A stretch of 64,000 nt of DNA, from the NCBI GenBank assembly GCA_020632875.1, contig JACKET010000001.1:744001-808000 (forward strand). The letters are read 5' to 3'. The DNA is from Alphaproteobacteria bacterium. GTDB taxonomy: Bacteria > Myxococcota_A > UBA796 > GCA-2862545. The notes below the pieces were generated by a model. It was not told where the DNA came from. It saw only the letters and a list, made by a program, of their open reading frames with translations, and did not search any database. The first letter of the stretch is position 1; the number at the start of each line of letters is the position of its first letter. A program made the translations under genes and the position numbers. Shown here piece by piece: positions 22,935-31,220 of this stretch.

Positions 22935-23942
22935 TCAGTCAAGATCACCGGGCAGCCGGATCGTGCGGGCCTGGCTCGGGACGCCGAGGAATCCGAAGCG
23001 GTCGAAGGCCGCGACCCTCCACCAGGCGCGATCGCCGCGGTCGTAGGGCAGCATCAGGATCCGCGTGTCGTAGCGCGCATCGGGCACGTCCTCGGCGTAG
23101 GCCACGTCGCCGAATGCCTCGTCCAGGGCGATCTCGATGCGGTATCCGAGCGCGCCGTCGACGGTGTCCCAGCCGAAGGAGGGGCGCACGAGCGGCGTGG
23201 CGTCGGGCGGCTTGCGAAGCGCGCCCGTCACGAGCAGATCGACGGGATCCGAGGGGACCTCGCCGGTCTTCACCCGGCTGCCCTGCCCGGCGGCCAGCGC
23301 GACCTCCTTGCCGGCGCCCTGCACGGCGACATCGGCGTAGAGCGCCTCCGTGCGGGCCGCCTCGGTCTCGACGGTGACCCGGTAGCCGCCCGCCGCACCG
23401 GTCGTGACGCCGGAGGGCGTGACGACCGTGACGTGCCCACCGGCCTCGCTGACCTGCACGCGCACCGAGCCCTTCGTGACGCGGAGCACGGTCGAGCGCG
23501 CTGTCGCCGTGGAGAACGCGGAATCCACCGTCACGCAGGTCGAACCCGAGAGCAGCACGTCGTCCGTGAGGCTGCCGTCGTCGTTGCAGGTGGAGGCGAG
23601 GCGCAGCGTGGCGAACCCCGGGTCGCCCGTACACACGGTGGATCCCGCCTCCAGCGCCTCGAAGGTCCCGACGGCACGGGGCTTCCCGCCGGGGGGCGTC
23701 ACGGTGGCGCCGCCGCGCAGGGCGACGAGGAAGGCCTTCTGCTCGCCGTGCGGGCCGTCCGGCGGGGGGACCTCGATCAGGGTGCCGATGGGCGGCTGCT
23801 CGCCCGGAGCGAGCCCGTTGAGCTCGCGGAGCGTGGGAGCGAGCGCCGGGTCGCCGAGCGCCGCGGCCAGGCTCTCGATGGTGTCGCCGGCCCGCACGGG
23901 TCGGACGTCCGCCGCGAAGGCGGCGAGGAGGAGCGCGATCAC
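22935..23942 (-). CDS. Exported LysM-FecR domain protein
   Basis: 335 residues from GTG 23942. Short signal peptide (IALLLAAFAADV), a LysM-like domain (about 15-60: AGDTIESLAAALGD, LRELNGLAPGEQPPIGTLIEVP), and a FecR-like beta domain (about 65-225: FEALEAGSTVCTGDPGFATL, VTKGSVRVQV). A fibronectin-like end (about 240-330) contains PSFGWDTVDGALGYRIEI and WWRVAAFD. LysM plus FecR is a common myxobacterial arrangement of peptidoglycan-binding envelope proteins. The start overlaps the OmpA gene's stop as GTGA. Confidence 0.82.
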   Translation of the reverse strand: MIALLLAAFAADVRPVRAGDTIESLAAALGDPALAPTLRELNGLAPGEQPPIGTLIEVPPPDGPHGEQKAFLVALRGGATVTPPGGKPRAVGTFEALEAGSTVCTGDPGFATLRLASTCNDDGSLTDDVLLSGSTCVTVDSAFSTATARSTVLRVTKGSVRVQVSEAGGHVTVVTPSGVTTGAAGGYRVTVETEAARTEALYADVAVQGAGKEVALAAGQGSRVKTGEVPSDPVDLLVTGALRKPPDATPLVRPSFGWDTVDGALGYRIEIALDEAFGDVAYAEDVPDARYDTRILMLPYDRGDRAWWRVAAFDRFGFLGVPSQARTIRLPGDLD

Positions 23943-25093
23943 GGGGCCTCCACGGGCAGGATCACGGCGGCGCGCTGATCCTCGGGCGAGAGATCGGGGT
24001 AGGCCCGCGAAGCGCCCACCCGCACGCGCTCCGCGGCCACTCCGGCGGCGATCAGCGCGTCGGCGACGGCTCGCGCGCGCCTGGCCTCGAGGTCGCGGTT
24101 CACGTTCTCGGTGCCCTCGGGTGACGCCGAGCCGTGGACGTCGAACGTCCAGTCGCCCGCGAGCCGCGCGACCTCGGCGATCCGCGCCCGGCTCTCCGGC
24201 GTCAGGACGGCGCTGCCGGGCCCGAACCGGATGCGGGTCGCTTCCGGGCCGTCCAGCACGAGCCACACGACGTGCCCGTCCGCGAGCCCCACGGGCCACG
24301 AGAGCGTTCGCCCGCCGCCCGTCGCGACGACGTCCGCACGGCCCTCGGGCAGGTCGGTCCACGCGTAGCCCTCGGCGAGGTCGAGCGTGACGCCGTCGAC
24401 GGTCACCCGGTCGCCCGGCGAGCCCGCGACGAACAGGCGGGCGGCCTGGTCTCCGGCGCGATCGGGGCCGCGCAGCAGGGCTTCGCTGATGACGTGGACC
24501 TCGGGCAGCTGGAGGCTCAGGCGCTCGAGCTCGGCGTTCGCCTCGTCCGTCGGGAGCCACTGGCACACGGGGTCCGGCACCCACACCATGCCCCTCGCGT
24601 CCACGCGCGTCGGCTCGATCACGGGCTCGGGCTCGGGTGGAGGCGGGGGACCGCGCCGCCCGATCTGCATGCCGACCGAGAGCAGGCCGCGCGACTCGCC
24701 TCCGGGCGACGCGAGGTACTCGAACTGCAGGCGGGGACGCGGGCCCTCCGACTTCAGCGCGTCCATCGCTGCGCCGACGGCCACGAAGCCCGGCGTGCCG
24801 GGCGCGATCTCGATGCCTCCGCCGGCGAGCAGCGACAGGGCGGGCTTCTCGGGGGGCCCGAGGAACCAGCGCACGCGCGGCCCGACGCCGAACCAGGCAC
24901 CGCGGCCCCACCGCCCGCCACCGTCGATCGCGGCTTCGAGCTGGAACCGCTTCCACGGCGCGTAGGCGATGGACCCGCCCACCCCGACGAGCGTGGGGAT
25001 GTCGCGGTTGGCGCCGAAGCCCACCACCTGGCGCACCGCGACCTCGAGGTCCCCGCGCGGCGCGGCGAGCGCGAGCGCGACCCACGCGATCAC
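23939..25093 (-). CDS. OmpA-family outer-membrane protein
   Basis: 384 residues from GTG 25093. A short signal peptide (IAWVALALAAP) is followed by a probable eight-stranded barrel (about 12-155), a Pro-rich linker, a beta domain (about 200-290) and an OmpA C-terminal domain (about 295-384). The latter includes RIRFGPGSAVLTPESRARI, HGSASPEGTENVNRDLEARR and VRVGASRAYP. OmpA C-terminal domains bind peptidoglycan non-covalently. Start and stop both overlap their neighbours as GTGA, locking it between the kinase and the LysM/FecR gene; all three are probably made together as an envelope module. Confidence 0.85.
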   Translation of the reverse strand: MIAWVALALAAPRGDLEVAVRQVVGFGANRDIPTLVGVGGSIAYAPWKRFQLEAAIDGGGRWGRGAWFGVGPRVRWFLGPPEKPALSLLAGGGIEIAPGTPGFVAVGAAMDALKSEGPRPRLQFEYLASPGGESRGLLSVGMQIGRRGPPPPPEPEPVIEPTRVDARGMVWVPDPVCQWLPTDEANAELERLSLQLPEVHVISEALLRGPDRAGDQAARLFVAGSPGDRVTVDGVTLDLAEGYAWTDLPEGRADVVATGGGRTLSWPVGLADGHVVWLVLDGPEATRIRFGPGSAVLTPESRARIAEVARLAGDWTFDVHGSASPEGTENVNRDLEARRARAVADALIAAGVAAERVRVGASRAYPDLSPEDQRAAVILPVEAP

Positions 25094-26670
25094 GGGGCCC
25101 TCCGCAGCACCAGGGTACGGACGCCGCCGGCCTGGTTCGTCACGCGGCCGGCCAGGCGCCCGTCCGACTCGAGCGCGAGCTCGTAGTGGGCGTCGTCGTC
25201 GCGCAGGGCGAGGGATCGGGTCAGGGCGTCCCAGGTCCCCGAGAGCCGCGACGACTGGGTGTTCGGCCCGAAGGTCGAGGTGAACGTCCCCGACACGTTC
25301 GAGCCCGTCGCGGTGAGCACGACCTCGACGACGATCCCGCCGAGCGTGCCGCCCCATGCTCCCGCGACGGGATGGCGCCCGTCGGGCCTGGGGGGCGGCG
25401 CGGCGACCGGCACCGGCGCGGGGACCGGCTCCACGACGGGCTCCACGGGCTCGGGCACCGGAGCGGGCTCGGGCACGGCCGGCACGGTGGGCGCGGGCGT
25501 CTCGGGGATCGGGGCCGCGACGACCCCGTCCGGCTCGGGCGTCTCGCCGAGCTGCATCCCCGTCCACAGGAACAACAGCGCGACGACCACCAGGGCCCCC
25601 ACGGCGAGCAGCACGGCCGGGCTCGTCCACGGCTGGCCGAAGGGCTCGGGCGGCTCGCCGATCGCCGTCTCGGCGCCCGTCGTGGGCACGTATGCGGCGA
25701 AGCCCGCGGGCACGGGGCTCGTGCCGGGGCCATCGGGGCCGACCGTCAGGTTGTGCTCGAGGTAGCGCAGGGCCTCGGCGGTCGCTTCGGCGTCGGGCGT
25801 GACGGCCGTGGGCACGCGGAAGGGGGGCGCCACGGCGGACCGTTGAATGGGGATCGGCGTGTCGAGCAGCGTGGTCTGGAGCAGGTCGGCGAGGGCCCCG
25901 GCCATCTCCCCGGCGTTCGCCCAGCGCTCTTCGGGGTGGCGCCTGCACGCGCGGCGGATGATGTTGCGGATCGGCTCTGGGACGCGTTCCCAGCGAGGCG
26001 AGTCCTCGTCGGCCATGAACAGGTCGACCGGGTTCTCGCGCGTGATCAGCGCGAACAGCGTGGACCCGGCGGCGTAGATGTCGGCGGCCGTCGTGACCCG
26101 TGCGGCGTCGAGGCGCTGCTCGGGCGGCATGTAAGACACGGAGCCCATCGCCACGCCGGTACGCGTGCGGCGCTCGTCGTCCGAGAGCAGCGCGATGCCG
26201 AAATCGGCGAGCTGCGCGCGCCCGTTGCGGTCGAGCAGGATGTTGTGGGGCTTCACGTCGCGGTGGACGATGCCCGCGGTGTGCGCGGCGGCGAGCGCGG
26301 AGAGCACCTGCACCATGATGCGCGCGGCGTCCTGCGGGTCGAGGGGGCCATCCTCCAGGCGGTTCTGGAGGCTGCCGCCCTCGGCGTAGTCCATGACGAC
26401 GTAGTCGAGCCCATCCTGCACGCCGACGTCGTGGATCGCGAGGATGTTCGGGTGCTGCAGGCGGGCCATCGCGCGGGCTTCGGCCTTCAGCCGGCGCCGG
26501 ACCGTGTCGCGCTTCGCGCTGCCCGGGACGAGGATCTTCACGGCCCGATCGACCCCGAGCTCGCGGTCGAAGGCGAGGCACACGACGGCCATGCCGCCCT
26601 GCCCGAGGATCTCCCCGACGATGTAGCGCCCATCGTCCAGCGTGCCCGGCAGGTGGTCGGAGAGGTCCAT
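25090..26670 (-). CDS. PknB-type Ser/Thr kinase, membrane-anchored
   Basis: 526 residues from ATG 26670. Kinase domain (about 14-265): LGQGGM (22-27), Lys45, HRDVKPHN (136-143), DFG (156-158), MPPEQ (181-185), all conserved. A membrane helix (about 351-370) is followed by a long Pro/Val/Glu-rich linker (about 375-430) and a C-terminal beta domain (about 435-526) with no recognised name. The kinase domain should be cytoplasmic and active. The start overlaps the ThiD stop as TGATG, and the stop overlaps the OmpA gene. The OmpA and LysM proteins encoded next to it may be readouts or partners (inference). Confidence 0.92.
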   Translation of the reverse strand: MDLSDHLPGTLDDGRYIVGEILGQGGMAVVCLAFDRELGVDRAVKILVPGSAKRDTVRRRLKAEARAMARLQHPNILAIHDVGVQDGLDYVVMDYAEGGSLQNRLEDGPLDPQDAARIMVQVLSALAAAHTAGIVHRDVKPHNILLDRNGRAQLADFGIALLSDDERRTRTGVAMGSVSYMPPEQRLDAARVTTAADIYAAGSTLFALITRENPVDLFMADEDSPRWERVPEPIRNIIRRACRRHPEERWANAGEMAGALADLLQTTLLDTPIPIQRSAVAPPFRVPTAVTPDAEATAEALRYLEHNLTVGPDGPGTSPVPAGFAAYVPTTGAETAIGEPPEPFGQPWTSPAVLLAVGALVVVALLFLWTGMQLGETPEPDGVVAAPIPETPAPTVPAVPEPAPVPEPVEPVVEPVPAPVPVAAPPPRPDGRHPVAGAWGGTLGGIVVEVVLTATGSNVSGTFTSTFGPNTQSSRLSGTWDALTRSLALRDDDAHYELALESDGRLAGRVTNQAGGVRTLVLRRAP

Positions 26671-27509
26671 CACAGCAGCGACCAGGGCGCTCCGAGGGGG
26701 GTGCGATCGGCCAGGGGCGACGCCACGAGGCCGTGCGGCAGGACCCGCCGACCGGCACCGGGCTTCCACTGGAGGGCGGCCTGCTCGAGGGCCGCGACGT
26801 AGGCGTGCGCGCGGTCGGTGGCCGTCTCGAGGTCGTCGCCGCGGGCGAGGCGCGAGGCGATGGCGGTGGAGAGCGTGGAGCCCACGCCGCGGAACCCGAC
26901 GTCGTCGGGCCGGCTGCGCTTCCAGCGGCGCATGGCGGGCCCGTCGACGAGGACGTCGACGACCTGCGTGCCGTGCCCGAGCACGAGCAGCGGGCACGGC
27001 GCCTGGGTCGACCAGGCCTCGACCGCCGCGCGCTCCGCGCCGACATCGCCGAGCAGGGCGGCTTCGGCGAGGGTGGGGGTCGCGAGGGCCGCGAGGGGCA
27101 GCAGGTCGTCGCGGATAGCCTCGACGGTGGCGGCGTCGACGAGCGGATCGCCCGTGTGGTCGAGCAGTGCGGGGTCGACGACGATGGGCGGCGGATCGGC
27201 GAGGCCCGAGAGCAGCTCGACCAGCGTGTGGGCCTGGGCCGCGCTGGCGAGCCGGCCGATCTTCACGACGTGCACCGGGAAGTCCGCGAGCACGGCTTCG
27301 ATCTGGGCGACCAGGGCGGGCTCAGCGACGACCTCGACCCGCGCGGACCCGCGGGTGTTGCGCGCCACCACCATCGTCAGCGCGGAGAGGCCGTACAGGC
27401 CGTGGTCCTGGAAGGTGCGCAGGTCGACGGGGACCCCCGAGCCCCCGTCGGACTCGGCCGCCCCGATGGTCAGCCCGACCGGCACGCGGTCACGCGTGCT
27501 CGTGGACAT
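26670..27509 (-). CDS. thiD: Hydroxymethylpyrimidine/phosphomethylpyrimidine kinase (ThiD)
   Basis: 279 residues from ATG 27509. The PfkB/ThiD fold is clear: GLTIGAAESDGGSGVPVDL for the substrate loop, HGLYGLSALTMVVARNT, VHVVKIGRLASA, VVDPALLDHTGDPL, and GVGSTLSTAIASRLARGDD for the ATP/phosphate site. ThiD phosphorylates the pyrimidine half of thiamine. The first loop is unusual: the family usually reads TIAGSDSSGGAG, here IGAAESDGGSG, and the GTGDxFS catalytic motif reads GVGSTLSTA, so the usual catalytic Asp is replaced by Thr. It may be a divergent or inactive member. No other thi gene is nearby, and no riboswitch was seen upstream. It overlaps the CobW gene by 20 bases. Confidence 0.75.
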   Translation of the reverse strand: MSTSTRDRVPVGLTIGAAESDGGSGVPVDLRTFQDHGLYGLSALTMVVARNTRGSARVEVVAEPALVAQIEAVLADFPVHVVKIGRLASAAQAHTLVELLSGLADPPPIVVDPALLDHTGDPLVDAATVEAIRDDLLPLAALATPTLAEAALLGDVGAERAAVEAWSTQAPCPLLVLGHGTQVVDVLVDGPAMRRWKRSRPDDVGFRGVGSTLSTAIASRLARGDDLETATDRAHAYVAALEQAALQWKPGAGRRVLPHGLVASPLADRTPLGAPWSLL

Positions 27510-28380
27510 GGCCTTCGACGCGATGGATGACGACGACGCGCCCGACGAGCGCCTCGGCGACCTCGACCTCGGGGACGGTGAGCTGGATGCGGGGACCGAC
27601 GCCCTGAACGACGCGGATGCCGGCGGGCGTGCGCACGAAGCCCTTCGCGCGGATGGCGTGGTGCGACGCGACCTCGGCGAGCACGGCGGACTCCTCGACC
27701 ACGCCCGGGAACTCGATCTCCGTCGTGTTGAAGGACTCGTGCACGTGCGGGTGGCTGGGCGCGTCGGGGTCGCGGCGCGCGAGGCGCAGGCCCTCGGGGT
27801 CGGGCGGGTAGAGCAGCGTCGGGTCGACGTCGCACTGCACGGTGCGCATGACCGGCTGCCCCCCGGAGAGGTCGTCGAGACGGGCCTCTGCGGCGTCGAG
27901 CCCACTCGCGTCGACCAGGTCGCACTTGTTGAGGAGCAGCAGGTCGGCGGCTTCGATCTGCTCGAGGAAGGTCTCGTCGAGGTCGCCGTTCGCGCGCTCG
28001 GCGTCGACCACGACGACCACGACCTCGTCGCTGATGAGCTGGCGCAGCGGGGGCCGCCAGAACTGCACGACGACCTCGCCGGGCAGCGCGACGCCGCTGG
28101 TCTCGAGCACGAGGCGGTCGGGCTTCACGGTCGTCAGGATCGACTCGAGGGTCTCGGACAGGGCGTCGGAGAGGCGGCAGCACACGCAGCCGCCGTCGAG
28201 CTCGACGAAGCCGTCCTGGCCGGCGTCGAGCAGGGCCCGGTCGATGCCGGTGTCGCCGAACTCGTTGCTGACGATGGCGAGCTTCACGCCCCGCGCGACC
28301 GCGTCCTTCAGCAGCCGCGACACCAGTGTGGTCTTGCCGGAGCCGAGGTAGCCGCTGACGATCAGCGCGGGCACGCTCAC
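27490..28380 (-). CDS. CobW/G3E-family GTPase, metal chaperone type
   Basis: 296 residues from GTG 28380. Walker A GYLGSGKT (10-17), CxCC metal motif GGCVCC (Cys65, Cys67, Cys68), NKCD guanine motif (151-154), and CobW C-terminal domain. There are also His-rich stretches (HPHVHE near 200 and HVHEHA at the end) that fit metal binding. Such proteins deliver zinc or cobalt to client enzymes. The start is ambiguous: GTG 28380 makes the GTGA overlap seen elsewhere and has AAGGG at good spacing; ATG 28389 would add three residues and lack that spacing. Confidence 0.88.
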   Translation of the reverse strand: MSVPALIVSGYLGSGKTTLVSRLLKDAVARGVKLAIVSNEFGDTGIDRALLDAGQDGFVELDGGCVCCRLSDALSETLESILTTVKPDRLVLETSGVALPGEVVVQFWRPPLRQLISDEVVVVVVDAERANGDLDETFLEQIEAADLLLLNKCDLVDASGLDAAEARLDDLSGGQPVMRTVQCDVDPTLLYPPDPEGLRLARRDPDAPSHPHVHESFNTTEIEFPGVVEESAVLAEVASHHAIRAKGFVRTPAGIRVVQGVGPRIQLTVPEVEVAEALVGRVVVIHRVEGHVHEHA

Positions 28381-29756
28381 TTCGGCCATCCCTTGAAGAT
28401 CCAGCTCGCCTGCAGCCCGACGAGCCAGCCCTGCGCCTTCAGGTCGCCGTTGCCCACGATGGCGCCCTCGCCGCCGCGGTTCAGCACGTCGACGTACACC
28501 TGGCGCACCTCGGAGTCGCGGATCTCGAACCCGGGGAAGAAGATGCCGGCGAGCGCCCCGTCGAGCCGCAGCCGGCCGTCGAGGGGCCACAGGCTGAAGC
28601 CGGTTCCGAGCTGCACCTTCCACGGGTCGACCAGCGCGACGCTCATGCCCTGGGGCTTCACGGAGCCGTTCTCCCAGAACCCCCCGGCGCGCAGCTCGAT
28701 CTCGTCGTTCACCCGCCACTCGCCGCCGAGCCGCACGCTCACCGTGTCGCGCAGCCCGGCGGGGAGCTGGAACTCGTCGGGGATCTCGGTCGGCTCGGGG
28801 CTGCCGAACACGTAGATGTCGGGGTCGATCCCGGTGAGCGTGATGTCCTCGAGCTTCTTCCAGTTCTGGTAGACGACGGCCGCTTCGATCTCGAGCTCGG
28901 GGGTGGGGCGCACGGCGACGCCGGCGCGCACCACGAGCGGCAGCTGGATCTCGAGCCCGATGCCGTCTTCGGAGCTGCACGGGTCTTCGGGGTCGGACGG
29001 GTTCAGCGTGCAGCCGCCGTCCTGGTACACGGGCTTGTCGACCACCGCGCCGAGGTTGCTGTTCGACAGGTCGAGCGATGCCGTGCCCTTCGCGTCGAAC
29101 CGGGTGGCGGGCTGCACGGCGAGCCCGATGGTGACCTGCTCGATCGGGTCGATCAGCACGCCGAGGTTGATGTTCGGCGTGAACGGGTCGGACGCGCGGG
29201 CCGTGACGAGCAGGTCGCCGCCCGGATCGAGCGCGCCGGACGCGCTGACCGCGAGCGTCTCTTCGAGGATCAGGACCTTCGCCTGGAGCGACAGGCCGAA
29301 CGTGACGTACTTGATCGGCCGGTACGCCAGGGAGGGGCCGTACGAGAACTGGTAGATGCTCGTGCGGATTATGCTGTAGCGCTGCTCGCCGAGCGCGTCG
29401 TAGTCGGACGACGGCGCGAACGGGCTGACCATCCCGACGGCCAGCGCGAGCTTGCCCTTCACGAGCGGCGTGGCGAAGCCCAGCTGCGGCACCACGAACG
29501 GCGCGGCCTGGTTCTTCACGGGCTCGAGCAGCCCGGCCTCCTCGTCGAGCCGGGCGAACGAGATGTGCTGCTGCACGCTCGAGAAGCCGACGTTCACGGT
29601 GGGGTGCTCGATGCGTACCAGCCCGGCGGGGTTGTAGTACTGGGCGAACTGCGTGTCGGCCCCGGCGATGAACGCGCCGCCGCGCCCCGCCGCGACGATG
29701 CCGGAGTCGCTGTAGAAGTACCCACCGGCGAGGGCCGCGGAGACGAGCGCGATCAT
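28377..29756 (-). CDS. FadL/TodX-family outer-membrane transporter
   Basis: 459 residues from ATG 29756 with a short signal peptide. The N-terminal hatch has the family words GGAFIAGADTQFAQYYNPAG. The barrel strands follow to an aromatic C-terminus (ASWIFKGWPK). FadL-like channels pass hydrophobic compounds such as fatty acids or aromatics across the outer membrane. The start overlaps the sulfotransferase stop as ATGA. An insertion around residues 245-260 carries two cysteines (GGCTLNPSDPEDPCSSEDG), probably a surface loop. Confidence 0.9.
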   Translation of the reverse strand: MIALVSAALAGGYFYSDSGIVAAGRGGAFIAGADTQFAQYYNPAGLVRIEHPTVNVGFSSVQQHISFARLDEEAGLLEPVKNQAAPFVVPQLGFATPLVKGKLALAVGMVSPFAPSSDYDALGEQRYSIIRTSIYQFSYGPSLAYRPIKYVTFGLSLQAKVLILEETLAVSASGALDPGGDLLVTARASDPFTPNINLGVLIDPIEQVTIGLAVQPATRFDAKGTASLDLSNSNLGAVVDKPVYQDGGCTLNPSDPEDPCSSEDGIGLEIQLPLVVRAGVAVRPTPELEIEAAVVYQNWKKLEDITLTGIDPDIYVFGSPEPTEIPDEFQLPAGLRDTVSVRLGGEWRVNDEIELRAGGFWENGSVKPQGMSVALVDPWKVQLGTGFSLWPLDGRLRLDGALAGIFFPGFEIRDSEVRQVYVDVLNRGGEGAIVGNGDLKAQGWLVGLQASWIFKGWPK

Positions 29757-30835
29757 GGCGTGCCCTCGCTGTCGGCGTCGGTCGCCGGCTTCGTGATCTC
29801 GGGGTCGATCTGGTCGGACCACGTGTCGCGCAGCAGGATGTCGCTGTAGAACCGCGCGGCCTGCACGGCCTGGCCGAGCACGTTGCCGTGGATGCCCTTG
29901 CGGAGGTTCACGAGCACGCGGCGCTCGACGTGGTAGCGGTCCCACTGCTTCGCGGCCCGCTGGGCCTTCTTCGCCGCGTCGGCATCGACGGTCTCGAGCG
30001 CGTTCCACAGGGTCTCGCGCGTGTAGCCGAACGTCTCGAGGTCTTCGTCGAAGATGCGGTCGATGCTGCGTTTCAGCAGGTCGATGCGCTTCGCGTTGCC
30101 CTTGACGCCGAGCGCCCACTTGTCGAGCGACGCTGTGTTCGGGCGCGTGTCGGCGTTCACCCCGATCGGGTCGCCGAGGCCCTCGACCTCGAGCTTCGTG
30201 TTGCCGTACTCGACCATCCCCGCGTCGAACGGCATCTCGGCATGGGCGCAGATGCGCTGCAGGTGCGCTTCGGGGTCGCTGACGAGCGCTTCGTACGAGA
30301 CGTGCACGTGCTCGACCGGCGCTTCGCGGATGAAGCGGGCCATCGCGGGCACGTAGCGCTCGAGGATGGGGTTGTGCTCGTGCGCGGCCTCCCAGTCGTC
30401 GTCGAAGAACGACTTCGCGAACGAGCTGAAGATCGCGAACGGGTGGCGGGTGAGCACGACGTACTTCGCCTGCGGGTAGAGCTTCGCGATGAACGGCAGG
30501 ACCAACGCGTACGCCGGGGTCTTCTCGACGAAGTACCGCTTGCCGGAAGGCTCGAGCATCTTGCCGTACAGCGTGTCGGAGTAGGCGCGCAGGGCCTCGA
30601 GGTAGTCGGCTTCGCCGTTCGGGAGGTCGGCGACGTACTGCTTCGCCGACATGGCCGCCTGGTAGGGGTCGTACGACGCCTTGTCGACGTGCGCGTAGTA
30701 CCCGAGGTGGGCGAGGGGCGTGAGCAGGTGGGGCTCGGGGCGCGTGTAGATGTCGGGATGGGCGTTCAGCATGCGCATCAGCAGCGTGGTGCCGCTGCGC
30801 GGCGCGCCGATCACGAAGAACATCCGTTGGGCCAT
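29753..30835 (-). CDS. Sulfotransferase (PAPS-dependent type)
   Basis: 360 residues from ATG 30835. 5'-phosphosulfate loop GAPRSGTTLL (10-19) and 3'-phosphate motif TRHPFAIFSSFAKS, both typical of PAPS sulfotransferases. The acceptor is unknown. A TTG at 30850 would give five more residues and overlap the previous stop as TTGA. The ATG is preferred because the PAPS loop sits right after it, but either start lacks a well-spaced Shine-Dalgarno. The neighbouring FadL channel and kinase give no clear hint of substrate. Confidence 0.88.
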   Translation of the reverse strand: MAQRMFFVIGAPRSGTTLLMRMLNAHPDIYTRPEPHLLTPLAHLGYYAHVDKASYDPYQAAMSAKQYVADLPNGEADYLEALRAYSDTLYGKMLEPSGKRYFVEKTPAYALVLPFIAKLYPQAKYVVLTRHPFAIFSSFAKSFFDDDWEAAHEHNPILERYVPAMARFIREAPVEHVHVSYEALVSDPEAHLQRICAHAEMPFDAGMVEYGNTKLEVEGLGDPIGVNADTRPNTASLDKWALGVKGNAKRIDLLKRSIDRIFDEDLETFGYTRETLWNALETVDADAAKKAQRAAKQWDRYHVERRVLVNLRKGIHGNVLGQAVQAARFYSDILLRDTWSDQIDPEITKPATDADSEGTP

Positions 30836-30846
30836 GTCGAGCAAGG

Positions 30847-31197
30847 TCAACTCCCGGGGTTCGGCCCTCTATCGCCTCCGAACCACCACCGGAAGCGCTT
30901 CAGATCGACGCGGTCGCCCTTGAACTCGATCCCCTCCGCTTCGAGCAGGGCCCGCTGGAGCGTGGCCCGCCCGGTGTCACCCCGATGGCTGATACGGCCC
31001 TGGGCGTTGATGACCCGGTGCCACGGCGCCTCCTCGTCCTTCATGGCCGCGAGCGCCCAGCCCACGTGGCGCGCGACGCGCGGAGAGCCCATGGCGGCCG
31101 CGACGTCGCCGTAGGTCGTGACGTACCCCTCGGGCACCGTTCTCACGACGGTGTAGACGCGGCGGTGGAATCCGGGGGAGACGACGCGTGCAGCCAT
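30847..31197 (-). CDS. Alkyltransferase-like protein (ATL), MGMT fold without active Cys
   Basis: 116 residues from ATG 31197. It has the MGMT DNA-binding core: YVTTYGDVAAAMGSPRVARH and VGWALAAM. The active-site motif PCHRV reads PWHRV (residues 58-62), so the alkyl-accepting Cys is Trp, the defining change of ATL proteins. ATLs bind O6-alkylguanine and hand the lesion to nucleotide excision repair instead of repairing it. The 116-residue length matches ATL rather than full MGMT. The stop is upstream of the sulfotransferase gene with overlap of its possible TTG. Confidence 0.93.
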   Translation of the reverse strand: MAARVVSPGFHRRVYTVVRTVPEGYVTTYGDVAAAMGSPRVARHVGWALAAMKDEEAPWHRVINAQGRISHRGDTGRATLQRALLEAEGIEFKGDRVDLKRFRWWFGGDRGPNPGS

Positions 31198-31220
31198 GCC
31201 GCACGATACTGCCGACCCGG

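Noticed and set aside
27500..28400. Thiamine (TPP) or cobalamin riboswitch upstream of the ThiD/CobW genes
   Set aside because: The genes overlap their upstream neighbours, leaving no leader, and no TPP or B12 box words were seen.
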